The notes under the pieces are model-generated. The model did no database searches and had not been told where the DNA came from. It saw only the letters and a list, made by a program, of their open reading frames with translations. From CAZYTX01 sp964650485 (GTDB lineage Bacteria; RBG-13-61-14; DATKZS01), in assembly GCA_964650485.1 (NCBI GenBank), contig CAZYTX010000003.1, positions 1 through 64,000 on the forward strand: a DNA stretch of 64,000 nt, written 5' to 3'. The translations under genes were made by a program, and so were the position numbers. This document shows, one piece after another, positions 34,552-44,078 of this stretch (within the stretch, counting starts at the first letter, position 1; the number at the start of each line of letters is the position of its first letter).

Positions 34552-35949
34552 TTATTTGTCCGGGCCTCTATTATACCGCCCGGAAGGGTTCCTGTCTTTT
34601 GCTTCAGCAGGGGGCTCTTTGCCGCTTGATTTGCTCCACTCCTCCAGCCTCTTTTTTATCTTCTCCTCTTCGCCCATTTCAGTGGGCCGATAAAAAATCC
34701 TGTCTTTGATCTCATCCGGCAGGTACTGCTCAGCCACGTGATGTCCGGGGAACTCGTGCGGGTACTTATAGTCCTTGCCGTAGCCAATGCTCTCCATCAG
34801 CGGGGTGGGCGCGTTCCTTATGTGCAAAGGCACGGGCAGGGAGCCGGTCTCCTTCACCGCCTGCGCAGCCTCGCCCAGGGCCTTGTACGAGGCGTTCGAC
34901 TTGGGAGCGCTGGCAAGGTAGGTGACCGCCTGGGCCATGGGTATCTTGCCCTCTGGAAGCCCCACCGCGGTGAAGGCGTGGAAAGCCGAAACCGCCACCG
35001 TGAGCGCCTCCGGGTCCGCGTTGCCCACGTCCTCCGCGGCGAAGATCATCATCCTGCGGAGTATGAAAACCGGGTCCTCCCCGGCCTCCAGCATACGCAC
35101 CATCCAGTAGATAGCAGCGTCCGGGGCCGAGCCCCGCAGGCTCTTTATAAAGGCCGACACCTGGTTGTAATGCTCCTCCCCGGCCCGGTCGTAGGTGAGG
35201 CTCCCGCTGGTCATGGACTCCTTGGCAATGTCCATGGTGATGCTCTTGGCGCCCTGGGCCCGGGCCAGGGCGCTCGAGAGCTCGAGGCCGTTCAACGCCC
35301 GCCGCGCGTCTCCGCCGGCCACCCTGGACAGATACTCGACCACATCGCCGGGAACGCTTAGAGGCTCATCCTTCGCGAACAGGCCCCGCTCGCAATCGTC
35401 AATGGCCCTCTGCACTATCTCCTTGATCTCCTCCTCGGCAAGAGGGTTCAGGATGACCACACGACAACGGGACAAAAGCGGGCTTATGACCTCGAAGCTC
35501 GGGTTCTGCGTGGTCGCGCCTATCAGGATGATCCTGCCCGACTCCACGTGCGGGAGGAAAGCGTCCTGCTGGGCCTTGTTCCAACGGTGGATCTCGTCAA
35601 CGAAAAGAACGGTGCGCCGACCCTGGTACTTCCGTCTCTCGTCAGCGCGCTTTATGACCTCGCGAAGCTCCTTCAGACCGGAGAGCACAGCGGAGAATGT
35701 CTCGAAGGCCGCGCTCTCGCCCCCGGCGAGTATCCTGGCAAGCGTGGTCTTGCCCGCGCCCGCGGGCCCCCATATGATCATGCTGGTTATGCGGCCGCTC
35801 TCCACCATGCGCCGGAGGAGCCTGCCCTCGCCGGCGAGGTGCTCCTGCCCGATGAACTCGGAGAGGTCCCGGGGCCGCATCCGGTCGGCAAGAGGGGCCT
35901 CTTTGGAAAGCTCGCGCTCGCTTGCGTGCTCGAAAAGGTCAGCCATCAT
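34552..35949 (-). CDS. rarA: Replication-associated recombination protein A
   Basis: A 465-residue AAA+ clamp-loader-like ATPase (MgsA/WRNIP1 family) acting at stalled replication forks. Opening MADLFEHAS and LADRMRPRDLSEFIGQEHL are typical. Walker A is WGPAGAGKTT and Walker B is VLFVDEIHRW; the C-terminal MgsA domain includes YKYPHEFPGH. ATG at 35949 or 35946 is used. The start faces the tRNA gene about 90 bp away. Confidence 0.95.
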   Translation of the reverse strand: MMADLFEHASERELSKEAPLADRMRPRDLSEFIGQEHLAGEGRLLRRMVESGRITSMIIWGPAGAGKTTLARILAGGESAAFETFSAVLSGLKELREVIKRADERRKYQGRRTVLFVDEIHRWNKAQQDAFLPHVESGRIILIGATTQNPSFEVISPLLSRCRVVILNPLAEEEIKEIVQRAIDDCERGLFAKDEPLSVPGDVVEYLSRVAGGDARRALNGLELSSALARAQGAKSITMDIAKESMTSGSLTYDRAGEEHYNQVSAFIKSLRGSAPDAAIYWMVRMLEAGEDPVFILRRMMIFAAEDVGNADPEALTVAVSAFHAFTAVGLPEGKIPMAQAVTYLASAPKSNASYKALGEAAQAVKETGSLPVPLHIRNAPTPLMESIGYGKDYKYPHEFPGHHVAEQYLPDEIKDRIFYRPTEMGEEEKIKKRLEEWSKSSGKEPPAEAKDRNPSGRYNRGPDK

Positions 35950-35988
35950 AAAAAAGCTATCACGCGGCCATTTGCGTTGCAATCCTTC

Positions 35989-36017
35989 TTGACAAAGCTA
36001 AATATTTGGGCTATTCC
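35989..36017 (+). promoter_or_regulatory. Promoter of tRNA-Gly gene
   Basis: TTGACA (35989-35994), spacer of 17 bp, then TATTCC (36012-36017), with transcription expected about 15 bp before the tRNA 5' end at 36041. The -10 box is a weak match. Confidence 0.45.
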
Positions 36018-36040
36018 TTAAAATAAGCATGTACCCGAGA

Positions 36041-36115
<75 letters not shown>

Positions 36116-36124
36116 GTAAAATCC

Positions 36125-36156
36125 CCGCCCGGCAATCTATGCGGGCGGTTTTTTTC
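36125..36156 (+). terminator. Rho-independent terminator after tRNA-Gly
   Basis: CCGCCC (36125-36130) pairs with GGGCGG (36143-36148), directly followed by a run of seven T. It ends the tRNA transcript just before hflX. Confidence 0.8.
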
Positions 36157-36186
36157 TTGAGCTTGTAAAAAGCTTACAAGGAGAAG

Positions 36187-37866
36187 ATGGGCTCAGATAA
36201 CGTCCAGGGATTTCTTAAAGGGCTTGGCAAAGTAAGGCTCGAGCAGCTTTCCCGGCTGTACCGCAGGAAGATTCCCCCCGATAAAATAACCACGCAGAAC
36301 TTCAACCGCGAGCTGTGCAGGCTGAGCCGCGACATAGGCAGGCAGGTGGGCGTGCTGGTTGACAGGCGGGGCCAGGTGCACAGCGTGATAGTGGGCGACA
36401 CCAGGAGCGTCATGCTCCCGGACCTTGGCCCCAGCAGGGGCGACCCGTCCAGGCTGCGGGGCCTGCGCTACATCCACACCCACCTGAAGGACGAGCCCTT
36501 AAGCGAGGAGGACATCACCGACCTCATGCTGCTCCGGTTCGACCTTGTGCTGGCGGTGGTTGTCACCGAGGCGGGGTATCCTGGCCCTTCTTACCTTGCC
36601 CACCTTTTGCCTGATAACGAGGAGGGGGACGTTGTGGAGCGTCTCCCAGCTTTTGCTCCCGGGCAGTTGGATATTGATATGCAGGAGCTTCTGGGCTCGC
36701 TCGAGGAGGAGTTCGCACGCACCCGGCCTAAGCTTGTCGGCCGAGGCAAGGAGGGCGTGATCCTGGTGGGGGTGATGAGCTCTGACAAGAAGCCGCGAGG
36801 GAACGGGATTGACGCCCTGGCCGAGCTGCGCGAGCTCTCCAGGTCCGCGGGGGTGGACGTGCTCTTCGAGGTGGTGCAGAAGCGGGAGAAGATACACCCG
36901 CGCACGGTAGTGGGCAAGGGCAAGATCAGGGAGATGGTGGTAAAGGCCATGCAACTGGGCGCGGTCACCCTGGTGTTCGACCGCGAGCTCTCGCCGGCGC
37001 AGGTGAACGCCATCCAGAACATCACCGAGCTCAAGGTGATTGACAGGAGCCAGCTAATCCTGGACATATTCGCACAGCACGCAAAGACCAGGGAGGGGAA
37101 GATCCAGGTGGAGCTTGCCCAGCTTGGGTATAACCTGCCAAGGCTCACCGGCAAGGGCGTTGACATGTCACGTCTTATCGGCGGCATCGGCTCCAGGGGT
37201 CCGGGCGAGACCAAGCTCGAGATTGACAGGAGAAGGGTGAGGACCAGGATTCAGAGGCTTGACAAAGAGCTCGAGAGCATGAGGAAGACCAGGGCACAGA
37301 AGCGGCAAAAGAGGGAATCTCAGGGACTGCCCGTGGTTTCCATAATCGGGTATGCTAACGCAGGCAAGTCCACCCTGCTTAACAAGCTCACCAACTCCGA
37401 GGTCGAGGTCCAGGACAAGATGTTCGCTACACTCGACCCCACCAGCAGGAGGCTAAAGTTCCCAAGGGACAGGCAGATCATCATAACCGACACGGTGGGC
37501 TTTATTCACGAGCTTCCCGAGCAGTTATACAACGCCTTCCAGGCCACACTGGAAGAACTGCACCACGCGGACCTCTTCATCCACCTGGTGGATGCCAGCG
37601 ACCCCTCATGGGAGGGACAGATTCACGCGGTCCGCTCCATACTAGAGGACATGGAGCTCACCCGGACAGGAAGCATCATCGCCTTCAACAAGGTTGACCT
37701 CATCTCGTCGCTCGAGGTCAAGATGAGGCTCTCGCGCTTCCCGGGCTCGGTGGCCGTATCCGCTCTCAGCCGCGAGACATTCCGCCCCCTGCTCGCGGCC
37801 ATGGAAAACATGCTCTTTGAGGCCGAGGAGTCAGACAAAGAGGCATGGCAGTCGCTCGGGTTCTAA
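36187..37866 (+). CDS. hflX: Ribosome-associated GTPase HflX
   Basis: A 559-residue GTPase that splits stalled 70S ribosomes. It is the long form, with an extra N-terminal segment of about 190 residues before the ATP-binding domain. HflX signatures include KREKIHPRTVVGKGKI and RLIGGIGSRGPGETKLE. G1 is GYANAGKSTLLN, G3 is DTVGFIHELP and G4 is FNKVD. The ATG at 36187 is preceded by AAGGAG. It directly follows the tRNA terminator. Confidence 0.95.
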   Translation: MGSDNVQGFLKGLGKVRLEQLSRLYRRKIPPDKITTQNFNRELCRLSRDIGRQVGVLVDRRGQVHSVIVGDTRSVMLPDLGPSRGDPSRLRGLRYIHTHLKDEPLSEEDITDLMLLRFDLVLAVVVTEAGYPGPSYLAHLLPDNEEGDVVERLPAFAPGQLDIDMQELLGSLEEEFARTRPKLVGRGKEGVILVGVMSSDKKPRGNGIDALAELRELSRSAGVDVLFEVVQKREKIHPRTVVGKGKIREMVVKAMQLGAVTLVFDRELSPAQVNAIQNITELKVIDRSQLILDIFAQHAKTREGKIQVELAQLGYNLPRLTGKGVDMSRLIGGIGSRGPGETKLEIDRRRVRTRIQRLDKELESMRKTRAQKRQKRESQGLPVVSIIGYANAGKSTLLNKLTNSEVEVQDKMFATLDPTSRRLKFPRDRQIIITDTVGFIHELPEQLYNAFQATLEELHHADLFIHLVDASDPSWEGQIHAVRSILEDMELTRTGSIIAFNKVDLISSLEVKMRLSRFPGSVAVSALSRETFRPLLAAMENMLFEAEESDKEAWQSLGF

Positions 37867-37929
37867 TGACTGGAATCATTGTTTTACAGAACACTGCTGT
37901 CCAAAACAGATGATATGAAAAAAGAATGT

Positions 37930-37960
37930 TGTCGCACAGAGGCACAGAGGGCACAGAAGG
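37930..37960. repeat. CACAGAGGCACAGAGG-type dispersed repeat
   Basis: GTCGCACAGAGGCACAGAGG and the following GCACAGAAGG belong to the simple CACAGAG-type intergenic repeat also seen around 54708-54727. It lies between hflX and the next gene, and would be coding only if the ATG at 37915 were used. Confidence 0.5.
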
Positions 37961-37977
37961 GAGGAGATAAACTCCAT

Positions 37978-39642
37978 GTGCTTTTGGCCCTGGCCTTTAT
38001 CCTGGCCTTGTGCCTCAGGCTCGTCTACATCTGGGAGGCGAGTCGCACGCCCTTTTTCACCGGCCTGGTGGTTGACCAGCTCGCATACGACGGCTGGGCC
38101 CGCATGATCGCCGCCGGCCACTGGCTCGGTAGCGAGGCCTTTTACCAGGACCCGCTTTACCCGTATCTGTTGGCCGCGGTCTACAGCGTTTTCGGGAGGA
38201 ATCTGGCCCTGGTATACGTGTTGCAGGCATTGTTGTCTTCCTTGTGCTGCTTTGCCATGTACGGCATTGCAAGACGCGGCCTGGGTGACGCGAGGACCGG
38301 GCTCCTGGCCGCGTTTTTATGGGCCACCTTCAAGGTGGACTTCTTCTACAATGCCCAGCTTTTAAAGGCGAGCGTTGCCGTGGTGCTGGTGGTCCTTGTC
38401 CTCTGGCTGCTCCTGGTCTCAAGGGACAGGATGAGCCTTTTTGCCGCGGCCGGGGCCGGCCTCTCCCTCGGACTCTTGCTTCTTATGAGGGGCAACATGC
38501 TCCTGGTGGCGCCGTTGCTTCTGATATGGCTGGCATACGTTCTGGTCAAGCAGCATAAGAAGCGGGCGGCCCCGGTCCTGGCTCTCGCGCTCGTTTTTAT
38601 CGCCTTACCTCCAGGCATCACGGCTATCAGGAACCGGGTTGTGACCGGGGAGATATTGGTGACCACTGCACAGGGCGGGCCCAACTTCTACATGGGCAAC
38701 TTCCAAGGCAACAAGTGGGGCACGGGTGTTGACCCTCCCTTTGCACAGCGATACCCCGGCGTGGAGAGCGAGGACTTTGAAAAGGAGGCTGAGAGGCGCA
38801 CAGGCCGCGACCTCAGCTCCTCTGAGACAAGCAGGTTCTGGTTCAAGGAGACTATGAGGGAGATAAAAGCGGACGCCGGGTTGTTCGTTGTCCGGCTGGG
38901 CAGGAAGGCCCTGCTAACAATTAACAGGTTCGAGCTCACCGACAACCTGGGGTACGACTTTTTCGCGGAGCACTACTCGGTGCTGCTGAAGCTGCCGCTG
39001 CCCGGCTTCTGGCTGGCCGCGCCTTTCGGGATAGCAGGGCTGGTGCTGGCCTTGTACCAGAGGAAGGGCGGCCTGCTGGCAGTCTTCGCGGGCGGTTATG
39101 CGCTCACCCTGCTGGTCTTCTACGTGCTCTCCCGCTACAGGCTTCTCCTGGCCCCAGCGTTGCTCGTCTTCTCCGCCTACGGCCTGGTGTCCCTCTGGGA
39201 CGCGGCCAGGCAGCGCGAATTCAAATTCTTGATAGCATACGTGTGCATTGCGGCCGTGCTCTTTGCGGCGTCATATCCAAGGTGGCTGGAGCCCTCATAC
39301 GACTCCATGTGGACCAAGGCGGGCCTGGCCCGCATGCAGCACGGCCAGTACACGGAGGCAATCAAAGCATACCAGCGGGCCGTGTCAATAAACCCGGGAC
39401 TGTTCCAGGCCTGGATGGGGATGGGCGCCGCCATGGAAGAGAGGAGGCGGCTTTCCGAGAGCAGACAGGCTTATGAAAAGGCGGTGTCCATAAAACCCGA
39501 CAGCCCGTTCGCGCACTTCAGCCTGGGCAGTGTGCTTGCGAAGGAAGGGGATGTTTCCCGGGCAAGGAAGGAGTACCAGAGGGCCTTGTCCCTGGATCCC
39601 GGATACGTGCCGGCCAGGCAGGCGCTTGAAGCGCTCGATTAG
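37978..39642 (+). CDS. Polytopic glycosyltransferase (PMT/ArnT-like) with TPR tail
   Basis: About 554 residues. The first 420 form roughly 10-11 membrane helices of the GT-C (GT39/ArnT-like) fold, with the acidic pair in VDQLAYDGWA of the first extracytoplasmic loop. Residues after about 440 form at least three TPRs (YTEAIKAYQRAVSINPGLF, SRQAYEKAVSIKPDSPF, ARKEYQRALSLDPGY). It likely uses a polyprenyl-phosphate sugar at the outer face of the membrane. The GTG at 37978 follows GGAGGAG; upstream ATG 37915 and TTG 37879 would put a dispersed repeat into the protein. Confidence 0.8.
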   Translation: MLLALAFILALCLRLVYIWEASRTPFFTGLVVDQLAYDGWARMIAAGHWLGSEAFYQDPLYPYLLAAVYSVFGRNLALVYVLQALLSSLCCFAMYGIARRGLGDARTGLLAAFLWATFKVDFFYNAQLLKASVAVVLVVLVLWLLLVSRDRMSLFAAAGAGLSLGLLLLMRGNMLLVAPLLLIWLAYVLVKQHKKRAAPVLALALVFIALPPGITAIRNRVVTGEILVTTAQGGPNFYMGNFQGNKWGTGVDPPFAQRYPGVESEDFEKEAERRTGRDLSSSETSRFWFKETMREIKADAGLFVVRLGRKALLTINRFELTDNLGYDFFAEHYSVLLKLPLPGFWLAAPFGIAGLVLALYQRKGGLLAVFAGGYALTLLVFYVLSRYRLLLAPALLVFSAYGLVSLWDAARQREFKFLIAYVCIAAVLFAASYPRWLEPSYDSMWTKAGLARMQHGQYTEAIKAYQRAVSINPGLFQAWMGMGAAMEERRRLSESRQAYEKAVSIKPDSPFAHFSLGSVLAKEGDVSRARKEYQRALSLDPGYVPARQALEALD

Positions 39643-39703
39643 GTCAGGGCCGCGTGAATAAAAGAGCAATACATTTCTATGTGTGCGATCCAGTAACCCT
39701 GTT

Positions 39704-39732
39704 TTGGCGGATGTTGGCTCTTTCGTTATAAT
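39704..39732 (+). promoter_or_regulatory. Promoter of toxin-antitoxin module
   Basis: TTGGCG (39704-39709) and a perfect TATAAT (39727-39732) are 17 bp apart, about 38 bp before the antitoxin ATG at 39771. Confidence 0.5.
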
Positions 39733-39770
39733 ACGTGTTGATACGAATTAAAACTTTTAACGAGGCAAAG

Positions 39771-40001
39771 ATGCAAAGGAAATTAACCATCACCGTGGAC
39801 GAAGAGGTATACCAGGGACTGCATAACAAGATCGGTCGAGGTCGGATCAGCTCGTTTTTAAACCTGCTTGCGCGCCCTTACGTGGTCTCAAAGGATATCA
39901 AGGCGGCCTATGACCGCATGGCATCAGACCAGGAGCGGGAGGCCGAGGCCGAGGATTGGATAGAAGGGATCGCGGGCGATATAGCGGATGAAGAGAACTG
40001 A
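39771..40001 (+). CDS. Ribbon-helix-helix-like antitoxin
   Basis: A 76-residue protein with an N-terminal KLTITVDEEVYQGLHN, the beta-strand/helix of a ribbon-helix-helix DNA-binding domain, and an acidic tail (AEAEDWIEGIAGDIADEEN) suited to bind a MazF-type toxin. The ATG at 39771 follows GAGG (39760-39763); an upstream TTG at 39735 is not favoured. The stop lies inside the toxin gene start (overlap of 14 bp). Presumably it represses its own promoter. Confidence 0.75.
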   Translation: MQRKLTITVDEEVYQGLHNKIGRGRISSFLNLLARPYVVSKDIKAAYDRMASDQEREAEAEDWIEGIAGDIADEEN

Positions 40002-40312
40002 GGTATGGCTGGTCAACTTCGATCCTTCGCTCGGCGGTGAGATTAAAAAGACCCGGCCGGCCGTCATCATAAGCCGTGACGAAGCCAATGCAGTTCTTAA
40101 CCGCGTTCAAGTGGTTCCACTGACCCGCAATATAAGTCGTTTGTATCCCTCCGAGGCTTACGTGTCAGTAGAGGGGCCGTGCGCATAAGGCCATGGCCGA
40201 CCAGATCGGTACGGTCAGCAAGAAGAGATTGCAAAAGCGCATCGGTTCCGTCTCGGAACAAGACATGGAAGGAATTGAAAAGGCTATCCTGTTTCAGCTT
40301 GGCTTTTTATAA
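39988..40312 (+). pseudogene. MazF/PemK-type toxin, frameshifted
   Basis: The N-terminal two thirds read as a MazF-type mRNA interferase: RTEVWLVNFDPSLGGEIKKTRPAVIIS, including VQVVPLTRN. The frame ends at 40188 after SVEGPCA. With one G fewer in the GGGG run near 40172, the frame continues as SVEGRAHKAMADQIGTVS to LFQLGFL and stops at 40312, which is normal MazF-type sequence. So a single-base insertion in a homopolymer truncates the toxin. It may be a true inactivating mutation or a sequencing error. Confidence 0.85.
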
Positions 40313-40372
40313 TCTTTAATGGCATGTCGGCGTTTGCTGCTCAATCAACAGATAAGGCACAAGCCGGTTGTG

Positions 40373-41839
40373 TTATCTTTTCCTCCTCCTCCGAAACTCG
40401 AGCCAGACCCACACCGCCGCGGTAATGCCTCCGGCTGCGTGGGACGCGGCCACGGCCACCCACGCGCCGGTGGGCCCCATAAATCTTGTCAGTATAAGGA
40501 CCAGGGGCATGCTCACGGCCACGAAGCGGACCACGGTGATGATGAGCGGGGGCATGCCCTTGCCCATGCCCTGGAAGACCGCGCCCAGCACGAACACCTG
40601 GGCCACCAGGGCGTAGGTGGGGGCCACGATGTAAATGAAGTCCACCCCCATCTGCTGTATGTGCGGGTCCCCGCCCTTGTTGAAAAGGGAGACGAAGAAC
40701 TCGGGGAACACCATGAACACCGCGCCCATTGTCCCGGAGAAGGCCGCGGCCAGCATGCCGCCGGTAAAGGCCGTCCTGGCCGCCCGGCCGATCCTGCCGG
40801 CGCCGAAGTTCTGGCCCACCATGCCCACCACCGCCATCATCATCCCGATCATGGGCAGGACCCCGAGCATGTTCAACTGCACTCCCATGCCGTAGGCCAC
40901 CACCGCGTCGGGGTCTTTGTTTAGTATCCTGAAGAATACCATGTTGTTGATCCAGTGGATCAAGTTGACAAGCAGCATGGGCGCGCCCACCCGCAGAATC
41001 TCGATAAAGTGCCGCGGCTGGAAGCTCCAGTTCTTCCTGGAGAATGTCCATACGCTCCTGCCGGTCATGAGGTAGCCAATCAACAGGATGCATGCCAGGC
41101 CCCGGCTGGCCACGGTTGCCAGCGCGGCCCCGGCAACGTCCAGGCCCAGCCAGCCTATGTGCAGGCCGAACACGCTGTCCTCCCTTGAGAAGATCAGCAG
41201 GGGATCGGCCACGATGTTTGCGCTGACGCTTATGAGGGCGATCACCAGGGGGGTGCGCGAGTTGCCCTCGCCCCGCAGGATATTGGAACCCACCAGGAAG
41301 AACATTATGGTGATGTTGCCCAGCAGGATGACCATTATGTACTGGTGGGCCCGGGGCACCAGCCGCTCCTCCACGTTGAGCAGCGCGAAGAAGGCCTTGT
41401 CGAGTGGAACGAACACCGCGATGATGAGGACCGAGAAGACCAGCATGAGGATCATGGCGTGGTTGGTCGCGTTATCAGCCTCGGCATAGTCGCCCTTTCC
41501 CACCAGCCGGGACACGTAGCTGGTGACCCCGTTTGCTAGGCCAGCGGCCATCATGATGGCCAGCATCTGCAACAGGCTTGCGTTCGCAACCGCGGCAAAG
41601 GCCTCGGCGTTTATCTGGGCGATAAAAAGCCGGTCCATGAACCCGAACAAGGGCTGCACCGAGTACTGCAGGATTACCGGCAGGCTGAAGATGAGTAGCA
41701 CCTTGAGGATGGGCCCTTGTGTGAGGTCCATGCCTCCCCTGGCAGTGGATGCCCGCGTCCCGGCTTGGGCGGGACCGGATGCTGCCGGTTCCCTGTCTTC
41801 GCTTCCTTTCTCTTTTCCGCTGTTATTTCCCGAATCCAT
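40373..41839 (-). CDS. MATE family efflux transporter
   Basis: About 488 residues with 12 predicted membrane helices in two homologous halves. The family motifs GPILKVLLIFSLPVILQYSVQ and FGFMDRLFIAQ open the first half, and GVGMGANILRGEGNSRTPL-like GSNILRGEGNSRTPL closes it. MATE proteins expel cationic compounds using sodium or proton gradients. An extra 35-residue hydrophilic N-terminus precedes the first helix. Convergent with the broken toxin gene. Confidence 0.92.
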   Translation of the reverse strand: MDSGNNSGKEKGSEDREPAASGPAQAGTRASTARGGMDLTQGPILKVLLIFSLPVILQYSVQPLFGFMDRLFIAQINAEAFAAVANASLLQMLAIMMAAGLANGVTSYVSRLVGKGDYAEADNATNHAMILMLVFSVLIIAVFVPLDKAFFALLNVEERLVPRAHQYIMVILLGNITIMFFLVGSNILRGEGNSRTPLVIALISVSANIVADPLLIFSREDSVFGLHIGWLGLDVAGAALATVASRGLACILLIGYLMTGRSVWTFSRKNWSFQPRHFIEILRVGAPMLLVNLIHWINNMVFFRILNKDPDAVVAYGMGVQLNMLGVLPMIGMMMAVVGMVGQNFGAGRIGRAARTAFTGGMLAAAFSGTMGAVFMVFPEFFVSLFNKGGDPHIQQMGVDFIYIVAPTYALVAQVFVLGAVFQGMGKGMPPLIITVVRFVAVSMPLVLILTRFMGPTGAWVAVAASHAAGGITAAVWVWLEFRRRRKR

Positions 41840-41884
41840 CACTTGTCAAGGAGGAAAATGAAAATAGATTTTCCTAATCTTATA

Positions 41885-41981
41885 TTTCACGCAAAGTACG
41901 TAGGCCCGTAGGGGGCGAAAAAAACGCAAAGGGTCAATTATTTTTGTAATTTTCTCTGAGACTTTGCGCCTTTGCGTGAAA
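41885..41981. repeat. Inverted repeat, TTTCACGCAAAG family
   Basis: Bases 41885-41896 (TTTCACGCAAAG) are exactly complementary to 41970-41981 (CTTTGCGTGAAA). The interior holds a further GCAAAG/CTTTGC pair. The same arm sequence occurs at 53615-53732. It lies between the MATE and pit genes and may act as a bidirectional hairpin or be a small non-autonomous element. Confidence 0.6.
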
Positions 41982-41993
41982 GAGCTCTTCTTT

Positions 41994-43238
41994 TCAGAAC
42001 CTTGAGACCACCTGGAAGATGATAACGGTCAGCACCGCGGCCGCGGGTATGGTGACCAGCCATGAGTATACAATGTTGAGCACCACCCGGCGGTCGAGCG
42101 CGGAAATTCCCCGGGCAAGACCCACGCCCACCACCGAGCCCACCAGTGTGTGTGTGGTGGATACGGGAAGCCCCAGCCGCGAGCATATGAGCACGGTGGT
42201 GGCGCATGCGAACTCCGCGGAGAATCCCCGGGTGGGGGTTATCTCGGTGATCTTCTCGCCTACTGTTGAGATGACTTTGTGTCCCCAGGTGCCGAGGCCG
42301 AATACAATCCCTACTGCTCCCAGTCCCAGTATCCACAGCGGCACCTGCACCGCGGTCTTGACCGCGTGCATCTTGATGGCTGTATACACGCCTGCAAGCG
42401 GTCCCACCGCGTTGGCCACGTCGTTTGCCCCGTGTGCAAAGGCCACGTAGCATGCGGTCACGATCTGGAGGTACCTGAAGACCTGCTCCACCCTTTCTAT
42501 CTGCTTGGAGTAGTGCTGGTCTTCGCTCTCCATCCAGAAGCGGCGCATCAGCAGCTTGAAGAGCACGAAAGCCACGAACCCCGCAGCCAGGGCCACGCCG
42601 AGCGCCGCTCCGAAGGAGAGGTGCAGGTGGAAGTTCTTGAGGCCCTTGTATATGATAGACAGGACCAGTATCACCACTATGGGAAGTATCATGCGGGGAG
42701 CGACTTTCCGCGCCGCCCGTGCAGGAGAATGGGAATCGAAAACCTTGCGGTTTACGTAGCTGAAAACCACGAAGCCTATCAGTGCCCCGCTGATCGGAGA
42801 CACCCCCCAGCTCAAAACAATTGACCCCAGCGTGCCCCATTCCACCGAGGCGAAGCCGCCGTAGAGGAGCCCGAATCCGAATATGGAGCCCACAATGGAG
42901 TGGGTGGTCGAGACCGGCAGCCCCAGGGAAGTGGCCATTTGAAGCCATACTGCCGCGCCCAGGAGCGCCGAGAGCATCCCGGTGACGAAAAGGTCCGGGT
43001 CTCCCATGAACAGCTCGGGCGAGACAATGCCCTTGCGCACGGTGTCGGTCACGTGTCCTCCGACCAGCATGGCCCCCAAAAACTCGAATATGCCGGCCAG
43101 GACAACCGCCTGCTTGAAGGTTATGGCCTTGGAACCCACGGAGGTCCCCATGGCGTTTGCCACGTCGTTGGCCCCGATGTTCCAGGCCATGTAGAAGCCG
43201 CCCAGGATGGAGACAATCAGTATAAGGGTGTAGCTCAT
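41994..43238 (-). CDS. pit: PiT family inorganic phosphate transporter
   Basis: A 414-residue symporter with about 10 helices and the two PiT signatures: GANDVANAMGTSVGSKAI near the start and GANDVANAVGPLAG in the second half. It takes up phosphate with sodium or protons. It lies 22 bp after the DUF47 gene, a standard pair, in which DUF47 modulates Pit. SLGLPVSTTHSIVGS and RLGLPVSTTHTLVGS repeats confirm the family. Confidence 0.95.
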   Translation of the reverse strand: MSYTLILIVSILGGFYMAWNIGANDVANAMGTSVGSKAITFKQAVVLAGIFEFLGAMLVGGHVTDTVRKGIVSPELFMGDPDLFVTGMLSALLGAAVWLQMATSLGLPVSTTHSIVGSIFGFGLLYGGFASVEWGTLGSIVLSWGVSPISGALIGFVVFSYVNRKVFDSHSPARAARKVAPRMILPIVVILVLSIIYKGLKNFHLHLSFGAALGVALAAGFVAFVLFKLLMRRFWMESEDQHYSKQIERVEQVFRYLQIVTACYVAFAHGANDVANAVGPLAGVYTAIKMHAVKTAVQVPLWILGLGAVGIVFGLGTWGHKVISTVGEKITEITPTRGFSAEFACATTVLICSRLGLPVSTTHTLVGSVVGVGLARGISALDRRVVLNIVYSWLVTIPAAAVLTVIIFQVVSRF

Positions 43239-43260
43239 GTCAATAGGGTCTCGGAAGTGA

Positions 43261-43935
43261 TCAGCCCTGTTCGATCATGGTTCGCAGGTACTTGCCTGCC
43301 TTCTCCGCGGAGTTGGCCACCTGTCCCAGCTTGCGGGAGTACTTGTCGTACATCATTATTGTGACGGGGTCCAGCTTGTCCTCGATACTGTAGAAGTGCC
43401 TGGCAAAGCGGCGCTGGAGCTTGTCGGTCTCCCACTCCTTCTCCCCCAGCATGTTTATTGTGTCCAGGACCTCCTCGGCCTCGGCGCCGGAAAAGGAGCT
43501 GTCAGCCAGCACCTTGATCTCCTGGGCCGCGACCAGGAGGCTCTCGCACACCTCGACCACGGCGTTCACGAACTCCAGGAACTCCTCCCTGAGCTCGTCG
43601 TGGATCGCGGTCCTGCGCAGGGTCAGGACAACCAGGAAATCCTCGGCACGGTCGGCAACGTCGTCCTGGGCTGACAGGAACATGGCCACAGCGTCCCGGC
43701 TCACCGAGAGGAAGAACCTCCTGTAGAGGACTTTCCTCACCTGGTCCTTTATCTTGTCAGCCTCGTACTCGATCCTCGACATCTCGTGGTGTATTTCGTT
43801 GATGCGCTCATAGTCGCCTTCCACCAGGGCCCGGGCCGCATCGCGCAGAAGACACACGCACTCGTACACCTTCTTGGTGTGCTCGCCCACGCCGGAAAAG
43901 GGGGACTTTCCAATAAGGTCAGAAAGCCAGGACAT
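43261..43935 (-). CDS. DUF47 / PhoU-like Pit accessory protein
   Basis: A 224-residue all-helical protein of the TIGR00153/DUF47 type: SWLSDLIGKSPFSGVGEH, then MSRIEYEADKIKDQVR and AQDDVADRAEDFLV. It is related to PhoU and is almost always beside a pit gene, here 22 bp upstream of it. It probably controls phosphate flux through Pit. Confidence 0.92.
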   Translation of the reverse strand: MSWLSDLIGKSPFSGVGEHTKKVYECVCLLRDAARALVEGDYERINEIHHEMSRIEYEADKIKDQVRKVLYRRFFLSVSRDAVAMFLSAQDDVADRAEDFLVVLTLRRTAIHDELREEFLEFVNAVVEVCESLLVAAQEIKVLADSSFSGAEAEEVLDTINMLGEKEWETDKLQRRFARHFYSIEDKLDPVTIMMYDKYSRKLGQVANSAEKAGKYLRTMIEQG

Positions 43936-44078
43936 CTCGACCTCTCTTTCTCCCGGGAAGCGCGGACCCGGGAAACAGGTTTTTCATGTTCAGGAACAAC
44001 TATTATATTGTCTAGGTGGGCTTAACTCAATCGGCTCTTTTCCCAGCCGGGGCAGCTTGAAATAAAGAACACCGGAAT

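Noticed and set aside
41858..41911. A short plus-strand frame (17 codons) with a good AAGGAGG site
   Set aside because: It runs into the inverted repeat and is too short to support as a gene; the purine run may be chance.
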